Source: Streptomyces albidochromogenes (lineage in GTDB: Bacteria > Actinomycetota > Actinomycetes > Streptomycetales > Streptomycetaceae). Taken from it: a DNA stretch of 41,042 nt. A program made the translations under genes and the position numbers. The notes beneath the pieces were generated by a model, which saw nothing but the letters and a program-made list of their open reading frames with translations, ran no database searches and was not told the origin of the DNA. Each line of letters starts with the position of its first letter. The stretch's first letter is position 1. The stretch is from contig NZ_VBVX01000019.1 in the NCBI RefSeq assembly GCF_005981925.1, forward strand, positions 1 through 41,042, given 5' to 3'. Below are positions 7,293 through 15,533 of the stretch, piece after piece.

Positions 7293-7446
7293 AGCTTGCG
7301 CCGTTTAGCCCTATTCACACCCTTCGTTCTTTACTCAGCATTACGATTCATTTACCGAGAGTTGAGAAATCCCGCCGCTGCACGCCGTGACCCACGGCCG
7401 CGTCCCCACGTTCCGCGACCGCGCTGCCCCGGAGGAGACGGGAACC

Positions 7447-9897
7447 ATGACTGCTTGCGTCCCGACCAGCACCGACCACTCTTCGTCCGTCACGGACGCG
7501 TCCCAGTTCCAGCGTCCGCACAGCCCCCCGACCGGCGGTGGTCCCCGCCGCCGCTTCCGCATCGCGGGAGCGGACCTGTCCGCGTCGATCGCCGTCTTCC
7601 TCATCGCGCTGCCGCTCTCCCTGGGCATCGCGCTGGCCACCGGCGCCCCCCTCCAGGCCGGGCTGGTCGCCGCCGCCGTCGGCGGACTGGTCGCCGGCCG
7701 GTTCGGCGGAGCCCCGCTTCAGGTCAGCGGGCCGGCCGCGGGCCTCACCGTCGTCACGGCCGAGCTGATCCAGCGGTACGGCTGGCGCACGACCTGCGCC
7801 ATCACCGTGCTGGCCGGCCTCTCCCAACTTGTACTGGCCACCGTGCGCGTGGCCCGGTCCGCCCTCGCCGTGAGCCCCGCGATCGTGCACGGGATGCTCG
7901 CCGGCATCGGCGTCACCATCGCGCTCTCCCAACTCCACATCGTCCTCGGCGGCAGCCCGGAGAGTTCAGCCGTGGACAACGTGCGGGTGCTGCCCGCCCA
8001 GTTGGCGAACCTGCACGGACCGGCCGTCCTGGTGAGCGCCCTCACCGTCGCCGTGCTGCTCTCCTGGCCGCACCTTCCGGGGCGTACGGGCCGGATCGCC
8101 CGGAAGGTCCCCGGCGCGCTCGTCGCCGTGGCCGCCGCCGCCGTGCTCACGGTGCTGACGGGAATGAACGTGCCGCGTGTCGACCTGCCCTCCTGGAGCA
8201 GTCACGCGCTGCCGGGGCTGCCGGAAGGCCCCGTGCTCGGGATCGCCGCGGCCGTGCTCACCATCACTCTGGTCACCAGCGTCCAGTCGCTGCTGTCGGC
8301 CGTCGCGGTGGACAAGCTGGTGGCCGCCCGCAAGGAACCGCCGACCGACGTACAGCGCTCGAACCTCGACCGAGAGCTGGCCGGGCAGGGCGCCGCGAAC
8401 ATCGTGTCGGGAGCCCTCGGCGGCCTGCCGGTCGCGGGCGTCGCCGTCCGGAGCGTCGCCAACGTCTCGTCGGGCGCCGTCAGCCGGCACTCCACGATGC
8501 TGCACGGCCTGTGGATCGTCCTCGCCGCGCTGTTCCTCGTACCGGTCATCGATCTGATCCCGCTGCCCGCGCTCGCCGCGCTGGTGATGGTGGTCGGCTT
8601 CCAGATGCTGAGCATCACGCACATCCGCAGCGCCTCCCGGCACCGGGAGATGCTGGTCTACGCGGTGACGACGGCCGGTGTCGCCCTCCTCGGCGTACTG
8701 GAGGGAGTGGCCATCGGCATCGCGATGGGGGTCGGTGTAGCCCTCCACCGGCTGGCCAAGACGCACATCACCACCGCCACCACGGCGGACGGCGCCCATC
8801 ACGTCCAGGTGCGCGGCCAGTTGACGTTCCTCGCGGTGCCCCGGCTCAGCCGTGCGCTGAACCAGGTGCCCGAAGGGGCGACCGTCGTCGTCGAACTGGA
8901 CGGGTCGTTCATGGACCACGCGGCGTACGAGACGCTCCACTACTGGCAGGACGCGCACACCGCGCGCGGCGGCCGCGTGGACATCACCGGCCGCTCGGGC
9001 AACCGGTTCACCGGTCCGCTCTCCGGCACAGGGGCCGGAGAGTCCGCCGGCACCGGCCCTCACGGCGCCCACTCCACCCACACCTGCTGCCGCCCGTGGA
9101 CCCCCTGGCGCAACCACCACTGCGACCACCGCGCCGCCGCCCCGTCGCCGGCCGCGGCGGGCCGCGGTGGGCGCAGCGCGGGCCAACTCGCCACCGGGCT
9201 GAGCGCGTTCCAGCGCAACACGGCGCCGCTGGTGCGCGAGGAGCTGGCCCGGCTCGCGCGCGAGGGGCAGACGCCGTCGCAGCTGTTCATCACCTGCGCC
9301 GACTCCCGCCTCGTCACGAGCATGATCACCTCCAGCGGCCCCGGCGACCTCTTCACCGTGCGCAACGTGGGCAATCTGGTGCCGCCGCCCGGCGCGGAGA
9401 GCGCGGACGACTCGGTGGGGGCGGCCATCGAGTACGCCGTGGACGTGCTGAAGGTGCAGTCCATCACCGTCTGCGGGCACTCCGGCTGCGGTGCGATGCA
9501 GGCCCTGCTCAACTCGCCGCCCGACACCCCGCCGGACGAGGACCGTACGCCGCTGCGGCGCTGGCTGCGGCACGCCGTACCCAGCCTGGAGCGGATGCGC
9601 AGCAAGAAGCACTCCTGGGCGAGGATCTCGGGGAGGATGCCGGCCGACGCGGTCGAGCAGCTCTGCCTGACCAACGTGGTGCAGCAGTTGGAGCATCTGC
9701 ACACGCACGAGGCGGTGCGCCGGCGGCTCGAAGAGGGCACCCTCGAACTGCACGGCATGTACTTCCATGTCGGCGAGGCCCAGGCGTATCTGCTCCAGGA
9801 CGGCGTCCGGATCGGTGAGACCGACGCGGTCTTCGACCGGGTCGGCCCGGTCGAAGACCCGGAGGCAGAAGGCTCCCTGAAGGAGTCGCGCGTCTGA
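7447..9897 (+). CDS. SulP anion transporter fused to beta-carbonic anhydrase
   Basis: An 816-residue membrane protein. The N-terminal two fifths is a SulP/SLC26 transporter with 10-14 membrane spans (AGADLSASIAVFLIALPLSL onwards, SGPAAGLTVV). A STAS-like domain follows (about 450-520, VVVELDGSFMDHAAYETL). The C-terminal 200 residues are a beta-carbonic anhydrase: zinc ligands C617 (CADSR, with the D619-R621 dyad), H678 and C681 (HSGC). Known fusions of this type are thought to move bicarbonate while interconverting it with CO2. A Cys/His-rich linker (HTCCRPWTPWRNHHCDH) joins the two halves. Start ATG 7447 follows GGAGGAG at 7431-7437. It is a single-gene unit closed by a strong hairpin. Bicarbonate as substrate is inferred from the fusion; sulfate remains possible. 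Confidence 0.92.
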   Translation: MTACVPTSTDHSSSVTDASQFQRPHSPPTGGGPRRRFRIAGADLSASIAVFLIALPLSLGIALATGAPLQAGLVAAAVGGLVAGRFGGAPLQVSGPAAGLTVVTAELIQRYGWRTTCAITVLAGLSQLVLATVRVARSALAVSPAIVHGMLAGIGVTIALSQLHIVLGGSPESSAVDNVRVLPAQLANLHGPAVLVSALTVAVLLSWPHLPGRTGRIARKVPGALVAVAAAAVLTVLTGMNVPRVDLPSWSSHALPGLPEGPVLGIAAAVLTITLVTSVQSLLSAVAVDKLVAARKEPPTDVQRSNLDRELAGQGAANIVSGALGGLPVAGVAVRSVANVSSGAVSRHSTMLHGLWIVLAALFLVPVIDLIPLPALAALVMVVGFQMLSITHIRSASRHREMLVYAVTTAGVALLGVLEGVAIGIAMGVGVALHRLAKTHITTATTADGAHHVQVRGQLTFLAVPRLSRALNQVPEGATVVVELDGSFMDHAAYETLHYWQDAHTARGGRVDITGRSGNRFTGPLSGTGAGESAGTGPHGAHSTHTCCRPWTPWRNHHCDHRAAAPSPAAAGRGGRSAGQLATGLSAFQRNTAPLVREELARLAREGQTPSQLFITCADSRLVTSMITSSGPGDLFTVRNVGNLVPPPGAESADDSVGAAIEYAVDVLKVQSITVCGHSGCGAMQALLNSPPDTPPDEDRTPLRRWLRHAVPSLERMRSKKHSWARISGRMPADAVEQLCLTNVVQQLEHLHTHEAVRRRLEEGTLELHGMYFHVGEAQAYLLQDGVRIGETDAVFDRVGPVEDPEAEGSLKESRV

Positions 9898-9924
9898 ACC
9901 GACCGGCCGCCGCGCCCGTGAGAC

Positions 9925-9968
9925 CGTATGGCCCCTCCTCGCGCCGCCCTGCGGGGAGGGGCCGTACG
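9925..9968 (+). terminator. Terminator after SulP gene
   Basis: CGTATGGCCCCTCC (9925-9938) pairs with GGAGGGGCCGTACG (9955-9968), one T-G pair in a 14-bp stem with a 16-nt loop. Confidence 0.75.
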
Positions 9969-9989
9969 CCGCCACCAACACGGCGCGGA

Positions 9990-10076
9990 TGTGACCCACC
10001 CGACTCACAGGTCTAAACCAATTTCCGGAAGGCTCTTGTCACCCGGGCACGGGACTGATGAGCTAGGGCACGGGAC
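9990..10076 (+). promoter_or_regulatory. Upstream control region of acsA
   Basis: Two patterns precede acsA. TGTGA (9990-9994) and TCACA (10005-10009) form a perfect inverted pair, but with a 10-base spacer rather than the 6 of classical CRP sites. Then the 11-mer GGGCACGGGAC occurs twice, at 10045-10055 and 10066-10076, 21 bases apart (two helical turns). A weak promoter, TTGTCA (10036-10041) with TGAGCT (10059-10064), would overlap the first repeat. An operator role is inference. Confidence 0.4.
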
Positions 10077-10106
10077 ACATCGGACGCCCTGGGAATGGGA
10101 GATGTC

Positions 10107-12062
10107 GTGAGCAACGAAAGCCTGGCCAACCTCATGAAGGAGGAGCGCCGCTTCTCGCCGCCTGCCGAGCTGGCCGCCGACGCCAACGTCACGGCGGAGG
10201 CGTACGAACAGGCCGAGGCAGACCGGCTGGGCTTCTGGGCCGAGCAGGCCCGGCGGCTCACCTGGGCCACCGAGCCGACCGAGACGCTCGACTGGTCGAA
10301 CCCGCCGTTCGCCAAGTGGTTCGCCGACGGCAGGCTCAACGTCGCGTACAACTGCGTGGACCGCCACGTCGAGGCCGGCAACGGCGACCGGGTCGCCATC
10401 CACTTCGAGGGCGAGCCCGGCGACACCCGCGCGATCACCTACGCGGAGCTCCAGGACGAGGTCGCCCGCGCCGCCAACGCCCTGACGGAACTGGGCGTCC
10501 GCAAGGGCGACCGGGTCGCCGTCTACCTGCCGATGATCCCCGAGGCCGCCGTCGCGATGCTGGCCTGCGCCCGCATCGGAGCCGCGCACTCGGTGGTCTT
10601 CGGCGGCTTCTCGGCCGACGCCGTCGCCTCCCGCATCCAGGACGCCGACGCCAAGATCGTCATCACCTCGGACGGCGGCTACCGGCGCGGCAAGCCCTCC
10701 GCCCTCAAGCCCGCCATCGACGAGGCCGTCGCCAAGTGCCCGCAGGTGGAGCACGTCCTGGTCGTACGCCGCACGGGTCAGGACACCGCGTGGAACGACA
10801 GCAAGGACGTCTGGTGGCACGAGATCGTCGGCCGCCAGTCCGCCGACCACTCCCCCGAGGCGTTCGACGCCGAGCACCCGCTCTTCATCCTCTACACGTC
10901 CGGTACGACGGGTAAGCCGAAGGGCATCCTGCACACCTCCGGCGGCTACCTCACTCAGGCCGCGTACACCCACCACGCCGTCTTCGACCTCAAGCCGGAG
11001 ACCGACGTGTACTGGTGCACGGCCGACATCGGCTGGGTGACCGGGCATTCGTACATCGTGTACGGGCCGCTGGCCAACGGCGCGACCCAGGTCATGTACG
11101 AGGGCACGCCCGACACGCCGCACCAGGGGCGCTTCTGGGAGATCGTGCAGAAGTACGGCGTCACGATCCTCTACACCGCGCCGACCGCGATCCGCACGTT
11201 CATGAAGTGGGGCGACGACATCCCCGCCAAGTTCGACCTGAGCAGCCTGCGCGTGCTCGGGTCGGTCGGGGAGCCGATCAACCCCGAGGCGTGGATCTGG
11301 TACCGGGAGAACATCGGCGCGGGCAAGACCCCGATCGTGGACACCTGGTGGCAGACCGAGACCGGCGCGATGATGATCTCGCCGCTGCCCGGCGTCACCG
11401 CCACCAAGCCCGGCTCCGCCCAGCGCGCACTGCCCGGCATCAGCGCGACCGTCGTCGACGACGAGGCGAACGAGGTGCCCGACGGAGGCGGCGGCTACCT
11501 CGTGCTCACCGAACCGTGGCCCTCCATGCTCCGTACGATCTGGGGCGACGACCAGCGCTTCCTCGACACCTACTGGTCCCGCTTCCCCGGCAAGTACTTC
11601 GCGGGCGACGGCGCCAAGAAGGACGACGACGGCGACATCTGGCTGCTCGGCCGGGTGGACGACGTGATGCTGGTGTCCGGTCACAACATCTCGACCACCG
11701 AGGTCGAGTCGGCGCTCGTGTCGCACCCGTCCGTCGCCGAGGCCGCGGTCGTCGGCGCGGCCGACGAGACGACCGGCCAGGCCATCGTCGCGTTCGTCAT
11801 CCTGCGCGGTACGGCTTCGGAGACCGACACGCTCGTGGGCGAGCTGCGCGACCATGTCGGCGCCACCCTCGGTCCTATCGCGAAGCCCAAGCGGATCCTG
11901 CCGGTGGCCGAGCTGCCCAAGACCCGCTCCGGCAAGATCATGCGCAGGCTGCTGCGGGACGTCGCCGAGAACCGGCAGCTGGGCGATGTCACCACCCTCA
12001 CCGACTCCTCGGTGATGGACCTCATCCAGACGAAGCTGCCGAGCGCGTCCAGCGAGGACTGA
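10107..12062 (+). CDS. acsA: Acetyl-CoA synthetase
   Basis: A 651-residue AMP-forming acetate-CoA ligase of normal length, turning acetate, ATP and CoA into acetyl-CoA for acetate use. Visible signatures are the AMP-binding motif [11 protein letters not shown] (from 263), [10 protein letters not shown] for adenylate binding, and the C-terminal [11 protein letters not shown], whose K610 is the catalytic lysine controlled by reversible acetylation in this family. GTG 10107 follows a purine-rich GGGAG; an in-frame ATG at 10095 would add four residues. It stands alone between two hairpins, so it is probably monocistronic. Nearby Crp and upstream repeats suggest carbon-dependent control, which is unproven. 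Confidence 0.96.
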   Translation: MSNESLANLMKEERRFSPPAELAADANVTAEAYEQAEADRLGFWAEQARRLTWATEPTETLDWSNPPFAKWFADGRLNVAYNCVDRHVEAGNGDRVAIHFEGEPGDTRAITYAELQDEVARAANALTELGVRKGDRVAVYLPMIPEAAVAMLACARIGAAHSVVFGGFSADAVASRIQDADAKIVITSDGGYRRGKPSALKPAIDEAVAKCPQVEHVLVVRRTGQDTAWNDSKDVWWHEIVGRQSADHSPEAFDAEHPLFILYTSGTTGKPKGILHTSGGYLTQAAYTHHAVFDLKPETDVYWCTADIGWVTGHSYIVYGPLANGATQVMYEGTPDTPHQGRFWEIVQKYGVTILYTAPTAIRTFMKWGDDIPAKFDLSSLRVLGSVGEPINPEAWIWYRENIGAGKTPIVDTWWQTETGAMMISPLPGVTATKPGSAQRALPGISATVVDDEANEVPDGGGGYLVLTEPWPSMLRTIWGDDQRFLDTYWSRFPGKYFAGDGAKKDDDGDIWLLGRVDDVMLVSGHNISTTEVESALVSHPSVAEAAVVGAADETTGQAIVAFVILRGTASETDTLVGELRDHVGATLGPIAKPKRILPVAELPKTRSGKIMRRLLRDVAENRQLGDVTTLTDSSVMDLIQTKLPSASSED

Positions 12063-12100
12063 CGGCAGCAGTCCGCCTCAGCGGCTCAGCCAGCGTCCAG

Positions 12101-12134
12101 AACGGGCACCCCGCCCCCGCGCCGGGTGCCCGTT
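12101..12134 (+). terminator. Terminator after acsA
   Basis: AACGGGCACCC (12101-12111) and its exact reverse complement (12124-12134) form an 11-bp stem with a 12-nt loop, 38 bases after the acsA stop. Confidence 0.75.
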
Positions 12135-12331
12135 CGTACGCGCACCTCACGTTCTGGTGGTTCAGGACATCATGGGCATTCTGCTCGTAAGGTGACGATT
12201 GCCGGATTACGCCCTTGCGCTCCCGGGTAGAGTGGTCGACCGCGTCAGGAACGCGTCAAAACTCCACAGGTGCGCCGGGAAGTCTGGTCGGCAATGTGCT
12301 CCATGCTGCCCACCGACCGGAGGTTCCACCC

Positions 12332-13759
12332 GTGACCGCGCCCCGCCCGACCGCCTCGCCCAGCCCGTCGGCCCCGCAGGGCGGCCGGAAGTTCCTCGGA
12401 CGCCTCTCGCTCCCCGAGCGCACCTTCGTCGCCGACGCGCTGCGCACCGAGACGGTCGGCGGCGTACTGCTCCTCGTGGCGGCCATCGCCGCGCTGGTCT
12501 GGGCGAACACCCCTCTCAGCGAAAGCTACGCGTCCGTACGCGACTTCCATTTCGGACCCGCCTCCCTGGGCCTCGACCTCTCCGTCCAGCACTGGGCCGC
12601 CGACGGCCTCCTCGCCGTCTTCTTCTTCGTCGCGGGCATCGAGCTCAAGCGCGAACTGGTGGCGGGCGAACTGAGCGACCCCAGGGCCGCCGCACTCCCC
12701 GTCATCGCCGCCCTCAGCGGCATGCTGGCGCCGGCCCTCGTGTACGTCGTGGTCAACGCCGCCGGGGGCGGAAGCATGGACGGCTGGGCCGTCCCGACCG
12801 CCACCGACATCGCCTTCGCGCTCGCCGTCCTCGCGGTCATCGGCACCTCGCTGCCGTCGGCGCTGCGCGCGTTCCTGCTCACCCTGGCCGTCGTCGACGA
12901 CCTGTTCGCGATCCTGATCATCGCCGTCTTCTTCACCAACGACCTCAACTTCGCCGCGCTCGGCGGAGCGGTGGCCGCGCTGGCCGTCTTCTGGCTGCTG
13001 CTGCGCAAGCGCGTACGGGGCTGGTACCTCTACGTACCGCTCGCCCTGGTGATCTGGGGCCTGATGTACAACAGCGGCGTGCACGCCACGATCGCCGGTG
13101 TGGCGATGGGGCTGATGCTGCGCTGCTCCCGCGAGGAGGGCGAGGCGCACTCCCCCGGCGAGCACATCGAGCACCTCGTACGGCCGGTCTCGGCGGGCGT
13201 CGCCGTACCGCTGTTCGCCCTCTTCTCCGCCGGGGTCTCCGTGTCCGGTGCGGCCATCGGCGACGTGTTCACCCGGCCCGAGACGCTCGGCGTCGTCCTC
13301 GGCCTGGTCGTCGGCAAGGCCGTCGGCATCTTCGGCGGCACGTGGCTCGCGGCCCGCTTCACCAAGGCCGAGCTCAACGACGACCTCGCCTGGCCAGACG
13401 TCTTCGCCGTGGCCTCGCTGGCCGGCATCGGCTTCACCGTGTCCCTGCTCATCGGCGAACTCGCCTTCACCGGTGACGCCGCACTCACCGGCCGGATCAA
13501 GGCCGCCGTGCTCGCCGGTTCGCTGATCGCCGCCCTGCTGTCCGGGATCCTGCTCAAGCTCCGGGTACGCAAGTACCGCGCGTTGGTCGAGGAGGAGGAG
13601 CGCGACGAGGACCAGGACGGCATTCCGGACATCTACGAGCACGGCCAGCGCGAATACCACCTGAGGATGGCCGCGATCCACGACGCGAAGGCCGCCGAGC
13701 ACCGCAAGCTCGCGGAACTCGCGGGGGCATCCAGCGGCAAGGACGACAGTCCGGCATGA
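12332..13759 (+). CDS. nhaA: Na+/H+ antiporter NhaA
   Basis: A 475-residue NhaA-type antiporter with about 11-12 membrane helices that exports sodium in exchange for protons and helps pH and salt balance. The adjacent Asp pair D189-D190 in LAVVDDLFAIL corresponds to the ion-binding D163-D164 of E. coli NhaA, and PTATDIAFALAVLA matches the discontinuous helix segment. A charged C-terminal tail (from about 415) is rich in Glu, Lys and Arg with scattered His. GTG 12332 follows GGAGG at 12319-12323; the frame is open from 12215 but lacks a better site. The holin-fold gene follows 42 bases later and may be cotranscribed. Confidence 0.94.
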   Translation: MTAPRPTASPSPSAPQGGRKFLGRLSLPERTFVADALRTETVGGVLLLVAAIAALVWANTPLSESYASVRDFHFGPASLGLDLSVQHWAADGLLAVFFFVAGIELKRELVAGELSDPRAAALPVIAALSGMLAPALVYVVVNAAGGGSMDGWAVPTATDIAFALAVLAVIGTSLPSALRAFLLTLAVVDDLFAILIIAVFFTNDLNFAALGGAVAALAVFWLLLRKRVRGWYLYVPLALVIWGLMYNSGVHATIAGVAMGLMLRCSREEGEAHSPGEHIEHLVRPVSAGVAVPLFALFSAGVSVSGAAIGDVFTRPETLGVVLGLVVGKAVGIFGGTWLAARFTKAELNDDLAWPDVFAVASLAGIGFTVSLLIGELAFTGDAALTGRIKAAVLAGSLIAALLSGILLKLRVRKYRALVEEEERDEDQDGIPDIYEHGQREYHLRMAAIHDAKAAEHRKLAELAGASSGKDDSPA

Positions 13760-13801
13760 TTCGACATCAGATACAGACAGACGGAGAAGAGGGAGAGAGC
13801 G

Positions 13802-14266
13802 ATGAGCGACCCCGCCCGCACAGCGACGGCTGACAGCGTCGACCGCAGCCTCGGCCAGTTGGTCGCGACAGCGACCGCCGAGATGTCCGCACTCATGCAC
13901 GACGAGATCGCGCTGGCCAAGGCCGAGCTGCGGCAGGACGCCAAGCGCGTCGGCATGGGCGGCACGGCGATCGGGGTCGCGGGGGTGTTCGCGCTCTTCT
14001 CCCTGCCGGTGCTGAGCTTCGCCGCGGCGTACGGCATCCACAACCTGGGGCTCGGGCTCGCCTGGTCCTTCCTGATCGTCGGCGGAGCGTTTCTGCTGCT
14101 GGCGGGGCTGCTGGCGCTGATCGCCGTCACCAAGTTCAAGAAGGTCAAGCCGCCGGAGAAGAGCATCTCCTCGGCCAAGCAGACGGCGGCCGTACTGCAG
14201 GGCGTCAAGCCTCACCCGCGCCAGGTCGGTGACAAGGCGGTGGCTGTGGCACGCTCATCCACATGA
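13802..14266 (+). CDS. Phage-holin-fold (Holin_3_6) membrane protein
   Basis: A 154-residue protein with an amphipathic N-terminal helix (about 12-50) and two closely spaced membrane helices (about 53-75 and 85-108), then a Lys-rich tail. This is the actinobacterial Phage_holin_3_6 family, which despite its name is a chromosomal housekeeping family of unknown function, not evidence of prophage. GGGAGAG lies just upstream of the ATG. The stop overlaps the next ATG (ATGA), so it is translationally coupled to the hydrolase. The pairing of this family with the EphE-like hydrolase and MarP is also found in mycobacteria. Confidence 0.85.
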   Translation: MSDPARTATADSVDRSLGQLVATATAEMSALMHDEIALAKAELRQDAKRVGMGGTAIGVAGVFALFSLPVLSFAAAYGIHNLGLGLAWSFLIVGGAFLLLAGLLALIAVTKFKKVKPPEKSISSAKQTAAVLQGVKPHPRQVGDKAVAVARSST

Positions 14267-15201
14267 CCGCCCCAGATTCCGGCTCCGCCACGCCTCTTTC
14301 CGTCGTACGTCCCGACGGCCCATGGACCCACCGCGACGTCGCGGCCAACGGCGCGCGCTTCCACATCGCGGAGGTCGGGGACGGCCCGCTCGTGCTGCTG
14401 CTGCACGGCTTCCCGCAGTTCTGGTGGACGTGGCGGCACCAGATGACCGCGCTCGCCGACGCCGGGTTCCGGGCCGTGGCGATGGACCTGCGGGGCGTCG
14501 GCGGCAGCGACCGCACGCCGCGGGGTTACGACCCGGCGAACCTCGCGCTCGACATCACCGGCGTGGTGCGCTCGCTCGGCGAGCCGGACGCGGCGCTCGT
14601 CGGGCACGACCTGGGCGGATACCTGGCGTGGACGGCGGCCGTCATGCGGCCCAAGCTGGTGCGCCGCCTGGTGGTCTCCTCGATGCCGCACCCCCGGCGC
14701 TGGCGCTCGGCGATGCTCTCCGACCTGTCGCAGACGCGGGCCGGATCGTACGTCTGGGGTTTCCAGCGGCCGTGGCTGCCGGAGCGTCAGCTGACGGCGG
14801 ACGACGCGGCGTTGACGGGCCGGCTGATCCGCGACTGGTCCGGGCCCCGGCTGCCGGACGACGAGGACGTCGACGTGTACCGGCGGGCGATGTCGATTCC
14901 GTCGACGGCGCACTGCTCGGTCGAGCCGTACCGGTGGATGGTGCGGTCGCTGGCGCGCCCGGACGGCATCCAGTTCAACCGGCGCATGAAGCGGCCCGTA
15001 CGAGTGCCCACACTGCATCTGCACGGATCGCTGGACCCGGTCATGCGCACGCGCAGCGCGGCGGGCTCCGGCGAGTACGTCGAAGCCCCGTACCGGTGGC
15101 GGCTGTTCGACGGTCTGGGCCACTTCCCGCACGAGGAGGACCCGGTGGCGTTCTCGACCGAGCTGGTCAACTGGCTGAAGGACCCCGAGCCCGACCGCTG
15201 A
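14263..15201 (+). CDS. Alpha/beta hydrolase, epoxide-hydrolase type
   Basis: A 312-residue alpha/beta hydrolase with an Asp nucleophile. HGFP at 48-51 is the HGxP oxyanion motif of epoxide hydrolases, VGHDLGG carries nucleophile D116, SLDP gives acid D258 and GLGHFPH gives base H287. By position (holin-fold gene before it, MarP and the CoA Nudix hydrolase beyond) it matches mycobacterial EphE. Haloalkane dehalogenases share the Asp nucleophile, but their halide-binding Trp next to the nucleophile is absent here (Leu117). The natural substrate is unknown; lipid epoxide detoxification is a guess from the family. ATG 14263 overlaps the preceding stop. Confidence 0.85.
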   Translation: MTAPDSGSATPLSVVRPDGPWTHRDVAANGARFHIAEVGDGPLVLLLHGFPQFWWTWRHQMTALADAGFRAVAMDLRGVGGSDRTPRGYDPANLALDITGVVRSLGEPDAALVGHDLGGYLAWTAAVMRPKLVRRLVVSSMPHPRRWRSAMLSDLSQTRAGSYVWGFQRPWLPERQLTADDAALTGRLIRDWSGPRLPDDEDVDVYRRAMSIPSTAHCSVEPYRWMVRSLARPDGIQFNRRMKRPVRVPTLHLHGSLDPVMRTRSAAGSGEYVEAPYRWRLFDGLGHFPHEEDPVAFSTELVNWLKDPEPDR

Positions 15202-15202
15202 C

Positions 15203-15219
15203 CGGCCGGCAGCCGGCCG
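15203..15219 (+). terminator. Terminator after epoxide-hydrolase-like gene
   Basis: CGGCCGGC (15203-15210) and GCCGGCCG (15212-15219) form a compact GC-only hairpin immediately after the stop codon. Confidence 0.55.
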
Positions 15220-15247
15220 ACGGCCGCCGGAACGCTTGTCCTACGAA

Positions 15248-15281
15248 CAGCCAATTGCCTCGCGCATAGGCCAATTGGCTG
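15248..15281. promoter_or_regulatory. CAGCCAATTG inverted repeat
   Basis: CAGCCAATTG (15248-15257) and CAATTGGCTG (15272-15281) are exact reverse complements 14 bases apart. The central CCAATTG is unusual in such GC-rich DNA. It may be an operator, for a regulator not in the window, ahead of the small ORF at 15328. Confidence 0.4.
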
Positions 15282-15327
15282 CCCCCGACGCGATTACGGA
15301 CCATGGGGCCCGGGCAAACGTCGGGGT

Positions 15328-15516
15328 ATGGGCTGGACGCACGACTACGGTGACGCAGCACGCAACCGCCGCTCGGCCACAGCGCTGAGCACCCACGAAG
15401 GGGGCGGTCCTCGGGACCAGGGCCACGGCCCGCCCTCCCGCGCGATCGGGATTCCGCGCATCCTCCGCCGCCGGGCCCGCTGGGTCTCGGCGCGACTGCG
15501 CCATCCCCGCGACTGA
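15328..15516 (+). CDS. Small Arg-rich hypothetical protein
   Basis: A possible 62-residue protein starting MGWTHDYGDAARNRR, basic and rich in Arg and Gly, with no recognisable domain. A weak CGGGGT lies just upstream of the ATG. It fills the gap between two convergent units and follows the CAGCCAATTG dyad. Composition alone cannot separate it from a chance ORF in high-GC DNA. Conservation in related genomes would decide. Confidence 0.3.
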   Translation: MGWTHDYGDAARNRRSATALSTHEGGGPRDQGHGPPSRAIGIPRILRRRARWVSARLRHPRD

Positions 15517-15533
15517 GGCAGGCCGGATCCGTA

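Noticed and set aside
9990..10009. TGTGA-N10-TCACA as a true Crp site for acsA
   Set aside because: Half-sites are perfect but the spacer is 10 rather than 6 bases, so Crp binding in the usual form is unlikely; kept only as an unexplained dyad.
13802..14266. Possible prophage because of a holin-like gene
   Set aside because: The Phage_holin_3_6 family is a chromosomal actinobacterial family, and no lysin, integrase or structural phage gene is near.
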